Positions 1 to 9,129 of a DNA stretch of 64,000 nucleotides are shown in pieces; position 1 is the first letter of the stretch; each line of letters opens with the position of its first letter. The stretch is from Desulfovibrio sp. OH1186_COT-070 (lineage in GTDB: Bacteria; Desulfobacterota; Desulfovibrionia; Desulfovibrionales; Desulfovibrionaceae), in NCBI RefSeq assembly GCF_003860215.1, contig NZ_RQYH01000001.1, forward strand, positions 96,652 to 160,651. Reading direction: 5' to 3'. Below the pieces are notes generated by a model that saw only the letters and a program-made list of their open reading frames with translations, had not been told where the DNA came from and made no database searches. A program made the position numbers and the translations under genes.

Positions 1-622
1 GCGCGGCAATCTCATTATCGCGGATGCAGCGCAGCACATTGCCGTAATTGCTGAAAACAATCCTGACCAGAACCACAAGAGTGAACAGCATCCAGGCGTA
101 GCAGGAAAGCAGCGTGGCGTGCGCCGGGATACCCTTGATGCCCAGAGAACCGTTGGTGATGGGCGTGGCGTTGACAATGAGTACCCGGATGATTTCCGCA
201 AAGCCCAAGGTGGCGATGCCCAGGTAATCGTCGCCAAGGCGCAGGACGGGCACGGCGATCAGCACAGCGAGCAGCGCGGCCACCAGCCCCCCGGCCAGAA
301 CAGACACCCAGAAGGGCGTGAAGAGTTCCGAAACCGGCCAGATGATCGGCTCCAGAATCCACATGATTTCCTTTTGCTCCGGCGTGAGGATGCACAAGGC
401 CGACACATAGGCCCCGATGGCAATGAAGCCCGCATGCCCCAGAGAAAAAAGTCCGGTAAAGCCGTAGATCAGGTTGAGGGAGAGCGCCAGAATGATATTG
501 ATGAAAATCAGCTTGGCGATATAGATCTGGTAATCTCCCAAAAACGCCTCGGCATAAAAAAGCGCCAGGCCGCCGAGTCCCATGAGCAGGATGTTCAGGA
601 GATTGCTGCCGTTCAGACGCAT
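1..622 (-). CDS. livM: Branched-chain amino acid ABC transporter permease LivM (partial, runs off window start)
   Basis: This is the N-terminal 207 codons of the second inner-membrane permease of the Leu/Ile/Val (LIV-I type) importer; the rest lies beyond base 1. Translating the minus strand from the ATG at 622-620 gives an uninterrupted hydrophobic reading frame beginning MRLNGSNLL. It contains the LivM-typical stretch LSLNLIYGFTGLFSLGHAGF at about residues 45-65 and DDYLGIATLGFAEI further on. The start overlaps the livH stop in a TGATG arrangement, so the two permeases are translationally coupled. The frame is open across the whole 5' part of the window. Confidence 0.93.
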   Translation of the reverse strand, partial: MRLNGSNLLNILLMGLGGLALFYAEAFLGDYQIYIAKLIFINIILALSLNLIYGFTGLFSLGHAGFIAIGAYVSALCILTPEQKEIMWILEPIIWPVSELFTPFWVSVLAGGLVAALLAVLIAVPVLRLGDDYLGIATLGFAEIIRVLIVNATPITNGSLGIKGIPAHATLLSCYAWMLFTLVVLVRIVFSNYGNVLRCIRDNEIAA

Positions 623-1515
623 CAGATTTTTTCCTCCATCTTCTCGCCCAGCAGACCGGTGGGTTTAAAGAGCAGCACCAGCACCAGCAGCACAAAGGCA
701 AAGGCATCGCGATAGCCCGAGAGATCCGGCATGAAAGCCACGGTCATGATTTCCACAAAGCCCAGGGCCACACCGCCGATCACCGCGCCCTGAATCGAGC
801 CGATGCCGCCGAATACCGCCGCAATAAAAGCCTTGAGGCCGGGCATGATGCCCATATAGGGATGCACCTGCGGATAGCGCAGAGCCCACATGATGCCCGA
901 TGCGGCCGCCAGCGCCGAACCGATGCAAAAGGTCAGGGCAATGATATTGTCAACCCGCACGCCCAGCAGGCGCGTGGTTTCAATATCCTTGGATATCGCC
1001 CGCATGGCCAGGCCGGGCTTGGTGCGGTATACGGTGTAGAGCAAAAGCCCCACAAGAACGATGGTCATGACCGGCACAAAGGCCGTCAGGGGCAGAATGC
1101 GCACACCGCCCACCTGCCACTCCGAAACCAGCCATTCGGGCTGGAGCACAGGCCGGGGCTGCCCGGTAAAAACGACCACCGCCAGACTTTCGATGAAAAA
1201 CGATACGGCAATGGCGCTGATCAGGGCCGATATGCGCGGTGCATCCCGCAGGGGGCGATAGGCGATTTTTTCCACAGCCACCCCGAGAACGCTTGCGCCG
1301 AGCACGGCAATCACCGCCGCCACACCCCAGGGCCAGCCAAAGGCGAATGTGCCGAAGAAAACAAAATACGCGCCCACCATCAGGATGTCGCCATGCGCGA
1401 AATTGATCAGGCGCAAAATGCCGTAGACCATGGTGTAGCCAATGGCGATCAGGGCGTACAGAGAGCCCAGAGTCAGGGCGTTGAAGCAGTGCTGCAAAAA
1501 CATGTCGGGGTTCAT
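622..1515 (-). CDS. livH: Branched-chain amino acid ABC transporter permease LivH
   Basis: First inner-membrane permease of the LIV importer, 297 residues, the usual family length. Near the N-terminus it carries the family hallmark ALIAIGYTMVYGILRLINFA followed by HGD, and it has about eight hydrophobic segments. I chose the ATG at 1515 because a GAGG ribosome-binding site lies 5-6 bases upstream; an in-frame GTG at 1521 is the alternative. The gene lies between the binding-protein gene livK upstream and livM downstream. A terminator-like hairpin at 1572-1607 between livK and livH probably lowers permease expression relative to the binding protein. Confidence 0.95.
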   Translation of the reverse strand: MNPDMFLQHCFNALTLGSLYALIAIGYTMVYGILRLINFAHGDILMVGAYFVFFGTFAFGWPWGVAAVIAVLGASVLGVAVEKIAYRPLRDAPRISALISAIAVSFFIESLAVVVFTGQPRPVLQPEWLVSEWQVGGVRILPLTAFVPVMTIVLVGLLLYTVYRTKPGLAMRAISKDIETTRLLGVRVDNIIALTFCIGSALAAASGIMWALRYPQVHPYMGIMPGLKAFIAAVFGGIGSIQGAVIGGVALGFVEIMTVAFMPDLSGYRDAFAFVLLVLVLLFKPTGLLGEKMEEKI

Positions 1516-1571
1516 GAACACCTCATGACGGTCAAAAAAAGGACCTTGACCGTCCCTGCAACGAAAGAGGG

Positions 1572-1607
1572 AAAAAGTGCCCCGCAGGTCTTGTGACTGC
1601 GGGGCAC
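1572..1607 (-). terminator. Intrinsic terminator/attenuator between livK and livH
   Basis: On the minus strand, the 11-bp stem GTGCCCCGCAG / CTGCGGGGCAC (1607-1597 with 1587-1577) has a 9-base loop and is followed at once by TTTTT. It sits just after the livK stop and before livH. This position is typical for partial termination, which gives an excess of binding protein over permease. Confidence 0.8.
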
Positions 1608-1613
1608 AAACCC

Positions 1614-2759
1614 TTACTTGGGTGTGACTTCACCCACATAAACGCGCTTGCCGTCCTTGTATTCGATAATGCCCACAGGCATTTCCGCATCATGGGACTC
1701 GTTGATGGTCAGCATTCCCAGTGCCGTCGGCAGATCTTTGGTTTCCGCGAGGGCCGCGGCAATGGCCTTGGATTCCGCGGTTCCGGCGCGCTTGATGGCA
1801 TCAATGATCAGGAAGTAGGTGTTGTAGCCCAGCGCCCCGTTGACGTTGGTTTCCTTGTCGGGGTAGGCGGCCTTCCAGGCTTCGGTAAACCGCTTGGCGG
1901 CAGGGCTCATGTTGGGCATGGCCGGATCATAGGGAAAGGTGGTGTGCAAAAAACCTTCCGCAGCCTTGCCCCCCAGCTTGAGGGTATCGGGATTGTCCAT
2001 GGCATCGGCACCCATCAGGCGGAACTTGGCACCCAACTCGCGGGCCTGCTTCATGATGATGGCGCCTTCCGCAAAATAGGCGGGCATGAAGACAATGTCA
2101 GGCTTCTGGGAGATGAGTTCCGTAAGCTGGGCGGTAAAGTCCTGATCGCCGGAGCTGTACTTGAGGGTGCTCGTCACCTCGCCGCCCAGTTTCTTGAAAG
2201 AGCGGCTGAAAAAGCTGGAAAGCCCCACGGCGTAGTCATTGGTCATGTCCATGAGAACCGCCGCTTTCTTGAACCCGAGGTTCTCGAAGGCGTAGGTGGC
2301 CGCAGCCGCACCCTGATAGGGATCAATGAAGCAGGCGCGGAAGTAGTATTTTTTGCCCTGGGTCACCAGAGGATTGGTGCAGGAGGTGCCCACGCCGGGA
2401 ACAGCGGCCTTTTCGGCAACCTCCGCTCCGGCCATGGCCAGGGAGGAACCGTAGGTGCCGATGAGGGCCACGACCTTGTCACGCTCCACCAGGCGTTTCA
2501 CCGCGTTGGCGGCTTCCACCTTGTCGGACTTGTTGTCCACCACAACCAGTTCCACAGGGCGGTTCAGAACAGAGGGCATTTCCTTGTGCGCAAGGCGCAC
2601 ACCTTCCAGTTCCAACTGGCCGCCAAAGGCATTTTGCCCGGTCAGGGGCAAATACACGCCGATCTTGACGGGACCATCCTCAGCGGCAAAAGCCTGCCCG
2701 GCAGCGCCAAAGGCCAACGCCAGTCCGGCCAGAGCAACAAAAATTTTTTTCAGTTTCAT
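1614..2759 (-). CDS. livK: Periplasmic branched-chain amino acid-binding protein (LivK/LivJ type)
   Basis: Substrate-binding protein of the Leu/Ile/Val ABC importer, 381 residues, periplasmic. It begins MKLKKIFVALAGLALAFG and has a classic signal peptide ending AQAFA-like before AEDGPVKIGVYLPLTG, the conserved first strand of the type I periplasmic-binding fold (Peripla_BP_6). The start at 2759 has a GGAGG site just upstream and places the signal peptide correctly; the frame stays open further upstream, but those residues are not signal-like. It heads livK-livH-livM, with a good sigma-70 promoter at 2827-2855 and a terminator behind it. The transporter ATPases (livG, livF) must lie outside the window. 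Confidence 0.95.
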   Translation of the reverse strand: MKLKKIFVALAGLALAFGAAGQAFAAEDGPVKIGVYLPLTGQNAFGGQLELEGVRLAHKEMPSVLNRPVELVVVDNKSDKVEAANAVKRLVERDKVVALIGTYGSSLAMAGAEVAEKAAVPGVGTSCTNPLVTQGKKYYFRACFIDPYQGAAAATYAFENLGFKKAAVLMDMTNDYAVGLSSFFSRSFKKLGGEVTSTLKYSSGDQDFTAQLTELISQKPDIVFMPAYFAEGAIIMKQARELGAKFRLMGADAMDNPDTLKLGGKAAEGFLHTTFPYDPAMPNMSPAAKRFTEAWKAAYPDKETNVNGALGYNTYFLIIDAIKRAGTAESKAIAAALAETKDLPTALGMLTINESHDAEMPVGIIEYKDGKRVYVGEVTPK

Positions 2760-2826
2760 CCGTGACCCTCCAGGGATTGTGGGTTTGGCAGGGGCCATTC
2801 TGTGTGTGGCCGACCTGCAAGCAGAC

Positions 2827-2855
2827 AGTATAAACAACATGAGCTCCGGCTGCAA
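2827..2855 (-). promoter_or_regulatory. Sigma-70 type promoter for livKHM
   Basis: On the minus strand, -35 TTGCAG (2855-2850) and -10 TATACT (2832-2827) are separated by exactly 17 bases. Transcription would start near 2820, about 60 bases before the livK ATG. No operator is obvious beyond this. Confidence 0.6.
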
Positions 2856-2938
2856 TTCTGAATATGCCAAAAAAACCGGAGCCACTGTACGGCAGGGGCA
2901 AAAGCAGCCACGCCGCAGGAATGCGAAAAGCCGCGGTC

Positions 2939-4726
2939 CTACACTTCAACGGATGCCCAGTAGCGGGCAAAAAGGCGCAGAGCCGGGAGCGAAAAATTGT
3001 CCCAGTCCGACGCCAGGCACAAGCCGGGAACCAGCGCCCGTACCACGGGTATGTCCAGATCCTTGCGGGTGAGGTTGACATAGAGGGGGGGGATTCCGTG
3101 TTCGGCCAGCGTATTTTCCAAAAGGCGACAGCAAGCCTGGGGAGAAGGCAGGCTGTAGTCCGGCAGGTCCTCGAGAAAGCGCACTGGCAAACCGCCCAGC
3201 CCCGCGCCCGAAGGCCGGGGGCGATGCCCCTGCGCCAGCGAATAGGGCCAGGGTGTTTCCGTGAGCGCAGCCAGAGCGGCACGCGGGCCGCAAAGGCCGG
3301 CCCCTGTGGCCCGCGCCACAGAGCCGTCTCTGCTGTGAACAAAGCACTGGTACACGGGCACGCCCAGTTCTGTGGTCAGGTCAAGAAACTGGACATGGAT
3401 GCCGCAGGCCGCATAATCGTCCAGCAAAGACTGGATGCGCGCGTCACGACTGCGCAACACAAAACAGCGGTTGCGCTTGTAGGGTGTGGTAGCTTCCGCA
3501 TCACGTTCCACAATTTCGGTCAGGGCCGCCAACCGGGCTTCTTCCACAGTATTGCCCGAAGCAAGCCCTGTGGACGAAGCAGCCAGAAAGAGAGACGGCT
3601 CGTCAAGATTGCAGAACAGGAACACAGCCTGAGCCGGAACCAGCACTTCCCCTCCCGCAGGATCCTGTGCCGGAAGCCAGTGCAGGGGCACATCGGGGAA
3701 AGGAGCTTCCAGAGGCAGAGAGTCCGGAGCCAGCGCCGCCCTGCCCTGCTCCCGCAGATCCGCAAAACACGCCCTGATCAGGGGCAGGGGATATTTGCGA
3801 TCCAGCACCTGGCCAACTTCGCCCCCACCGCAGGGCTCCGCCTCCACACTGGCATAGGCGCTGGCCCGCTCCACAATTTCCATGGCATACGATGCCCTGG
3901 CGGCAGCCAGGGAAAGACCGCGCCCGTAGGCTCTGGCCGTACCGCGCAAAGTATGCGCAAGGGCTCCGTTGCGCACGCTGAGATCCACGCGCCATTCCCG
4001 GAGAAGCGCAACAGGCGAGAGCGAAGCCTCGTGCCGCATCTCCGGCCCGCTCACCAGACCCGCCTCCAGCAGGGCGTCCAGAGCGCGCAAAAAGGTTTCC
4101 TGCGGGGGCGGACGCTCCCAGCGGGGCGGATTTTCCGCCAGAAGGCGCTGGTGCCAGTGGTGCAGAGCGCCCGCGCGGGAGGCCATGTGTCTGGCGGAGT
4201 CCGTAATGGCCTCGGGAGAAAACAGGGGGGCAATATCAACATCTTCCGGGCGGGGCAGGGCGCGGTGGTCGCAGATATTGGCGCGAAACAGCGCACTCCA
4301 TGCCGCCGCTACCCTGTGATCCGGCCTGCTGGCCGCCCGCAGGCAGACTGCCGGGCTGTAAGCGGCCAGATCTTTTGTGGCCCCGGCAAAAAAAATATTG
4401 CCGTCCTTGCGGTGGGCCGGAAGCAACAGGGAACATTCCGCCAGAAGAGCCGCCAGCACAGGGCGGACAATGCGCCCGTCGGTGGGGTCACGGCACGTTG
4501 CGGCCAGACTGTCCAGTTCTTCTGTTGCGCGCGCGCCAATCTGCCGCAAAAGATGCAGATGCAGAAAATCGTCCATGGGAGCGGCTTCCAGACGGGCCAG
4601 AGCCGCATCAAAGTCCAGGGACTGGGGCGGAACGCAGGAAAAATAGCCGGTGGTGGCCTCTGTCTGCTCGTGAACATAAGCATAGTCCATCACGGGCAGA
4701 GACGAAAAACCGGCGGGGCTGTGCAT
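2939..4726 (-). CDS. Stand-alone YcaO-domain protein
   Basis: 595-residue cytoplasmic protein whose C-terminal 340 residues match the YcaO ATP-binding fold. YcaO enzymes use ATP to activate peptide backbones (azoline or thioamide formation) or act in S12 modification. Visible motifs are S279..E283..ER287 in GRGLSLAAARASYAMEIVER and the signature SSTGLASGNTVEEARLAALT followed by EIVERD (E396, E404, E407-R408). The third conserved motif, usually E..Q.R, is only partly kept: E490 is present but is followed by TPWPYS. Residues 1-240 are a poorly conserved N-terminal region. It lies 106 bp downstream of an M16 protease gene on the same strand, with a long hairpin between them. I see no precursor peptide, E1-like partner or TfuA nearby. 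The fold is fairly sure; the substrate is unknown. Confidence 0.8.
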   Translation of the reverse strand: MHSPAGFSSLPVMDYAYVHEQTEATTGYFSCVPPQSLDFDAALARLEAAPMDDFLHLHLLRQIGARATEELDSLAATCRDPTDGRIVRPVLAALLAECSLLLPAHRKDGNIFFAGATKDLAAYSPAVCLRAASRPDHRVAAAWSALFRANICDHRALPRPEDVDIAPLFSPEAITDSARHMASRAGALHHWHQRLLAENPPRWERPPPQETFLRALDALLEAGLVSGPEMRHEASLSPVALLREWRVDLSVRNGALAHTLRGTARAYGRGLSLAAARASYAMEIVERASAYASVEAEPCGGGEVGQVLDRKYPLPLIRACFADLREQGRAALAPDSLPLEAPFPDVPLHWLPAQDPAGGEVLVPAQAVFLFCNLDEPSLFLAASSTGLASGNTVEEARLAALTEIVERDAEATTPYKRNRCFVLRSRDARIQSLLDDYAACGIHVQFLDLTTELGVPVYQCFVHSRDGSVARATGAGLCGPRAALAALTETPWPYSLAQGHRPRPSGAGLGGLPVRFLEDLPDYSLPSPQACCRLLENTLAEHGIPPLYVNLTRKDLDIPVVRALVPGLCLASDWDNFSLPALRLFARYWASVEV

Positions 4727-4776
4727 GGTCGTGCGCCTGTTTTTTGCGGGCCGTTGCGGCCCGGTTTCAGGAAGCG

Positions 4777-4828
4777 GCGCTCCGCCGTGCCCCGCCCCAT
4801 CGGGAGCACACGCGGCACAGCGGAGCGC
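4777..4828. repeat. Long imperfect hairpin between the M16 protease and YcaO genes
   Basis: Arms 4777-4791 and 4814-4828 are 15 bp each with one mismatch and flank a 22-base loop. No T-run follows on the minus strand, so this is a stable RNA structure rather than a clear terminator. It may stabilise or attenuate transcription from the protease gene into the YcaO gene. Confidence 0.5.
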
Positions 4829-4832
4829 GGTG

Positions 4833-7451
4833 TCAGGGCAACAGCGTCAGGCTGTACAGATTGTCAGCAACCAGATACCTGCGCACAGCGTCTTGCAGTT
4901 GGACGGGAGTGACGCGGGCGGCTTGTTCGATGAGGCTTCTGTCGAAATCCTGCACGCGTCCCAGCACGGCATTGACGGCAGCCTCCTCTGCCCGCGAGGC
5001 AAGGCTCTGCCGCTCACGGTAATACTCTCCCCACAGACGGTTGATCGCGGCCTCCAGCAGAGCCGGAGGCAGGGGCTTGGCCGCGATATCCGCAATGACT
5101 CCGGCAAAACCCTGTTGCGCCGCTTCCACCTTGTCCGGCGTTGTGCCGATGTACAAGGCCAGAAAACCTGCCTCCGGGAAAGCGCGGTAAAGGGCATTCA
5201 CACTATAGCCCAGCCCCTGTTCATCCCTGAGGCGTGCGAAAAGCGGCCCGCTCTGCCCGGAAAGCACTGCCTGCAACAGCAGCATGGCGGGCGCATCGGC
5301 ATGGGCAGGGGGTACAGCCCTGTACACCTGCAAGACATGGGCCTGACTGCGGCCCGGAAGGTGCAGGTCAAGCTTTTTTTCCCGGGTCCATATGGGCGGC
5401 ACAGTCTTGTGCGCAACGTCACGGGGAAGGGGCAGGGAGCGGGCAAAGGCCAAAACCTCATCACGGTCAAAATCTCCCGCGACAGAAAGAACCCAAGGCT
5501 GACGAGCCTGCTTTTCCCAAAAAGCGCGAACATCCTCCGCCCGGAAGCGGTCATGATTTTCCACGCTGCCCAGGCGGTCATGCCCGTAGGGATGGCCGCC
5601 CAGAAAAAGGAATCCGTTCAGGCGGGCAAACAGAAAAGCCGTGGGCCTGTCAGCACGCCGCCCGATGGAGGCCTTCAGGTTTTCCGCTTCCCGCCGGACA
5701 TCTTCCGGAGCAAAGCGCGGCTTTTGCACAATATCGGAAAGCGCGGAAAAATAGTCCGCGCTGAAACGCTTGGGGCCGCTCAAAGACAGGGTGAAGGTTT
5801 GCAGGCCCGCCTCGGCCTCCAGAGATGCCGCCCTGTCGGAAAAAAAGCGTTTGACGCCCTGCGCGTCCAGATCTCCGCTTCCGGAAGTCAGGCTGCCCGC
5901 AACAAGGGCGGCCAGCCCCTGCTCCTGCTCTGTGAGCAGGGCGTTGCCGCCGGGCATTTTGAATTCCAGCGCCAGATAGGGCACGGTGGGATCGGGCAGA
6001 AGTTCAAGAATACGCCCCTGTCCCAGGTCCACGGTTTCCCGCTTTCCGGCCTGTGCCTGATTCGCGTTTTTGGGATCAGCAGAGGCGGAAGAAGGCCAGT
6101 TTTTCTGCAGAATGCCCTCCAGATCCGGCACGGCAGCATCTTCCGGAACAAGCAGGCGCACACGCATGCGCTCCGGATCAAGCCACGCAGCGGCAGCCTG
6201 CCGCACTTCGGGCATGCCTGCCTTTTGCTGGGCAAAACGGACGTTTTGCAATGCCGCCTCTCCGCCCAGAGCAAAGTGCACGGTTCCCAGCCAGGAGGCA
6301 AGGCCGTTGAGCGTTTCGGCAGAACGGTCCATGCTGTCTTCCAGATTCAGGCGGGCCCGGTGCAGTGCTTCAGGGCTGAACTCTGCTGAACGGAGCGCGG
6401 CGAAGTCGGCTGTCAGTCCTTGCCAGAGTGCCTCCAGCTTGTCGGCATCCGTCTGGATGGTAAGGTAGGCGATCCCCCCCCGCGCCAGACTCATGTTGCC
6501 CATATCCACGGTGTCCGCCAGCCTTTTTTCATATTGGTAGCGGCGCTGCAACAGCGAGGAGTCGTCCCCTCCCAGCAGATAGCAGAGCACGTCAAGGTCG
6601 ACAGAGCGCAGGTCGCGCTGGTCCGGCGCGGGAAAAGCCAGGCCGAGGTATGCCTTGTTCCAGGGCCCCCGGATGACCTCCACGCGCGACCCGCCGGGCG
6701 CAAGCGCCATGTCCGCAGGCTGCGGGAGAGGCATGTCGGCGGTATTGGAAAGAGATCCGAACAGGGTTTGGGCATGGGCCAGCACCGCCGCCGGCTCAAT
6801 ATCTCCCGCCACCAGCAGCAGCATGTTCTGTGGCTGGTACCAGCGCCGCACATAGGCGCGCAAATCCTCGGCGGTGATGGACAGCACGCTTTCCCTGAAG
6901 CCGATGATGGGCCGACTGTATACGGTGTTTTGCAGGGCGGATGTCTGGAGGCTCTCAAAAAGCCGGTTCATGGGCGAATCCTGCCCGCGCTCCAGTTCGG
7001 AGATGACAACCTTTTTTTCCGACTCCAGTTCTTCGGGATCCAGCGAGGGATGGAAAGCCATGTCCTTGACAATTTCCATGCCGATACGCCAATGGGCAGC
7101 GGGCATGTCGGTTATGTACCAGGTCTTGTCAAAACTGGTGGCCGCATTGAGATACCCGCCCAGAGATTCCACCTGACGGGCAGCCTCCCCTCTGGGACGG
7201 GATTCTGTGCCCTTGAAAACCATGTGCTCCAACAGATGGCTGATACCCGCCTGCGCAGCCTGCTCATTGGCGGAGCCAGCGCCCACATAAAGGCGTGTGG
7301 CAACCAGCGGAAAACGGCTGTCCCTGACAATGACCACCCGCAGCCCGTTGGGCAGGCGCGTCAGGACTTTCTGTTCGGCGGGCGCGGCCTGCGTACCGTC
7401 CACAAGCAGGCCGGTCAGTGCCACAAGCAGCAAAAAGATGCGTACCAACAT
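4833..7451 (-). CDS. M16 family (pitrilysin/insulinase-type) zinc peptidase, exported
   Basis: 872-residue double-length M16 metallopeptidase. An N-terminal signal peptide (MLVRIFLLLVALTGLLVDG) indicates export to the periplasm. The inverted zinc motif HLLEH is at residues 72-76, with the third ligand E152 exactly 76 residues after H76. The C-terminal half is the inactive M16 partner domain. The start at 7451 puts the signal peptide at the N-terminus; the frame is open for another 21 codons upstream, but those are not signal-like. The family degrades small peptides and, in some pathways, trims modified peptides. The YcaO gene follows 106 bp downstream, but the protease is predicted periplasmic whereas YcaO is cytoplasmic, so a joint pathway is speculative. 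Confidence 0.93.
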   Translation of the reverse strand: MLVRIFLLLVALTGLLVDGTQAAPAEQKVLTRLPNGLRVVIVRDSRFPLVATRLYVGAGSANEQAAQAGISHLLEHMVFKGTESRPRGEAARQVESLGGYLNAATSFDKTWYITDMPAAHWRIGMEIVKDMAFHPSLDPEELESEKKVVISELERGQDSPMNRLFESLQTSALQNTVYSRPIIGFRESVLSITAEDLRAYVRRWYQPQNMLLLVAGDIEPAAVLAHAQTLFGSLSNTADMPLPQPADMALAPGGSRVEVIRGPWNKAYLGLAFPAPDQRDLRSVDLDVLCYLLGGDDSSLLQRRYQYEKRLADTVDMGNMSLARGGIAYLTIQTDADKLEALWQGLTADFAALRSAEFSPEALHRARLNLEDSMDRSAETLNGLASWLGTVHFALGGEAALQNVRFAQQKAGMPEVRQAAAAWLDPERMRVRLLVPEDAAVPDLEGILQKNWPSSASADPKNANQAQAGKRETVDLGQGRILELLPDPTVPYLALEFKMPGGNALLTEQEQGLAALVAGSLTSGSGDLDAQGVKRFFSDRAASLEAEAGLQTFTLSLSGPKRFSADYFSALSDIVQKPRFAPEDVRREAENLKASIGRRADRPTAFLFARLNGFLFLGGHPYGHDRLGSVENHDRFRAEDVRAFWEKQARQPWVLSVAGDFDRDEVLAFARSLPLPRDVAHKTVPPIWTREKKLDLHLPGRSQAHVLQVYRAVPPAHADAPAMLLLQAVLSGQSGPLFARLRDEQGLGYSVNALYRAFPEAGFLALYIGTTPDKVEAAQQGFAGVIADIAAKPLPPALLEAAINRLWGEYYRERQSLASRAEEAAVNAVLGRVQDFDRSLIEQAARVTPVQLQDAVRRYLVADNLYSLTLLP

Positions 7452-7607
7452 GTACTTCCTCTGATTTTTTTCAGCGTCCGCCGGGAGCACGGCCCCCGCA
7501 TGGACGAAAAGCAACGGGAGAAAAGGCAGAGCCAGGTTCGGAAACGAAACCCGGCCCCCCCTGCGAAAAAACGGCTTTGGCAGACAGCAGCGTGTCAGGA
7601 GCCGCGT

Positions 7608-8384
7608 CTAAAAAGCGGGCATGATCCCCTTGGGAATCAGATGTTCCTCAATATAGGCCTTGACCTCCGCAGACTGCACGGCCTTCATCAGGGCCTTGGC
7701 CTGGGGGCTGTCCTTGTCGTCCGCGCGCACAGCAACAATATTGGCATAGGGCGAGTCCTTGCCTTCCAGCGTCAGGGCGTCTTTGGCAGGCACAAGGCCG
7801 GCTTCTCCCGCAAAATTGGTGTTGATGACAGCGCACGTCACGTCCGCCAACGTGCGGGGCAACTGCGCCGCGTCAAGCTCGTGAATCTTCAGGTCGAGCG
7901 GATTGGAAATGATATCGGCCACCGTCACCAGAGCGCCGGGCTTGACGGCAATGACGCCGTTGGCCTCCAGCAGGCGCAGGGCGCGGGCCTCATTGGTGGG
8001 GTCATTGGGCACGGAAACCGTGTCGCCCTTTTTGAGGTCCGAAAGCTTTTTGATTTTTTTGGAATAAATGCCCAGTGGCTCAATGTGCACCTTGCCGATG
8101 GATACCAGTCCGAGATTTTTTTCCGTGTTCATGTTGTCCAGATACGGCTCGTGCTGGAAAAAATTGGCAAACAACTGCTTGCCCGCAAGGGCCATGTTGG
8201 GCTGCACATAATCGGTGAACTCCCTGATGACCAGATTGTAGCCGTCTTTCGCCAGAAGGGGCTTGGCCACAAGCATGATGTCCTTGTGGGGAAAGGGCGT
8301 CACGCCCACGACCAGGTCTTCGGCGGCAAAGGCTTGTGTGGCAAGGGCAAGAATCATGACCAGCGACAGGAACAGACGTTTCAT
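7608..8384 (-). CDS. metQ: Methionine-binding protein MetQ (NlpA family)
   Basis: 258-residue periplasmic substrate-binding protein of the methionine ABC importer. It starts MKRLFLSLVMILALATQAFA, a plain signal peptide. The lipobox cysteine common in MetQ is absent, so it may be soluble or membrane-held by an uncleaved segment. NlpA-family features follow: VVGVTPFPHKDIM near residue 25, the EPLGIYSKKIKKLSDLK segment, and VPNDPTNEARALRLLE at about 125-140. An AAGGAG site precedes the ATG. It is the last gene of metN-metI-metQ, 49 bp after metI. Confidence 0.95.
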   Translation of the reverse strand: MKRLFLSLVMILALATQAFAAEDLVVGVTPFPHKDIMLVAKPLLAKDGYNLVIREFTDYVQPNMALAGKQLFANFFQHEPYLDNMNTEKNLGLVSIGKVHIEPLGIYSKKIKKLSDLKKGDTVSVPNDPTNEARALRLLEANGVIAVKPGALVTVADIISNPLDLKIHELDAAQLPRTLADVTCAVINTNFAGEAGLVPAKDALTLEGKDSPYANIVAVRADDKDSPQAKALMKAVQSAEVKAYIEEHLIPKGIMPAF

Positions 8385-8433
8385 GGATGGACTCCTTCTG
8401 ACATGTGCGCGGGGTTCGCCGGTATGGCGGAAC

Positions 8434-9129
8434 CTACCGCAGGATTTTGTACAAAAAGTTGCAGATACCCTGAATCAGCAGCACCATGGCACAGAGAATG
8501 ATGACGGAATAGACCATGATATCAACCTGAAAACGGTTGTATCCGTATTTTACGGCCAAGTCTCCCAGTCCGCCCCCGCCCACGGTTCCGGCCATGGCCG
8601 AATAGCCCAGCAGCGTGATGGCAATGACCGCCACGTTCAGAATGATGGACGGCAAAGCTTCGGGAATGAGCACCCGGAAAATGATCTGCACATTGCTGGC
8701 CCCGAAGGATCTGGCGGCTTCCACCACGCCCCTGTCCACCTCGAGAAAACAGGTTTCGATGAGCCGGGCCACAAAAGGAGCCGCAGCCACGGTCAGCGGC
8801 ACAATGGCCGCCGCACTGCCAATGGACGTGCCCACCACAAAACGGGTGAAGGGGATGATGGCAATAAGCAGAATGATGAACGGAAACGAGCGCCCCAAGT
8901 TCACCACAAAGTCCACAACCTGATAGACCGCGCGCCACGGCCGCAGGCCTATGGGGTTGGTCACGATCATCAGGATGGCCAGAAAAAAGCCGATCAGCAG
9001 CGAAAAAAGCGTGGAAAGCAGCACCATATGGGTGGTTTCCCAAGTGGCGGCAAGAATTTCGGGCAGCTTGTCCTGCAGGCGCTCCCACAACGGCAGAAAG
9101 GCATCAACCCCTCCCCAAGCTTCACTCAT
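8434..9129 (-). CDS. metI: Methionine ABC transporter permease MetI
   Basis: 231-residue inner-membrane permease with five hydrophobic segments. The ABC-permease EAA loop is visible as EAARSFGASNVQIIFRVLIP at about residues 140-160, and the family C-terminus GGGGLGDLAVKYGYNRF is present. I chose the start MSEAWGG at 9129, which overlaps the metN stop by 8 bases. The overlap implies coupled translation with the ATPase and fits a single metNIQ transcript. Confidence 0.95.
   Translation of the reverse strand: MSEAWGGVDAFLPLWERLQDKLPEILAATWETTHMVLLSTLFSLLIGFFLAILMIVTNPIGLRPWRAVYQVVDFVVNLGRSFPFIILLIAIIPFTRFVVGTSIGSAAAIVPLTVAAAPFVARLIETCFLEVDRGVVEAARSFGASNVQIIFRVLIPEALPSIILNVAVIAITLLGYSAMAGTVGGGGLGDLAVKYGYNRFQVDIMVYSVIILCAMVLLIQGICNFLYKILR

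Noticed and set aside
15..707. Long minus-strand open frame overlapping the start of livM
   Set aside because: Its protein is Cys/His/Arg-rich with no membrane pattern. The frame one base away encodes convincing LivM from the ATG at 622.
2864..4912. Long plus-strand frame across the YcaO gene
   Set aside because: Antisense to a gene with recognisable motifs; no ribosome-binding site and Arg/Gln-rich junk composition.
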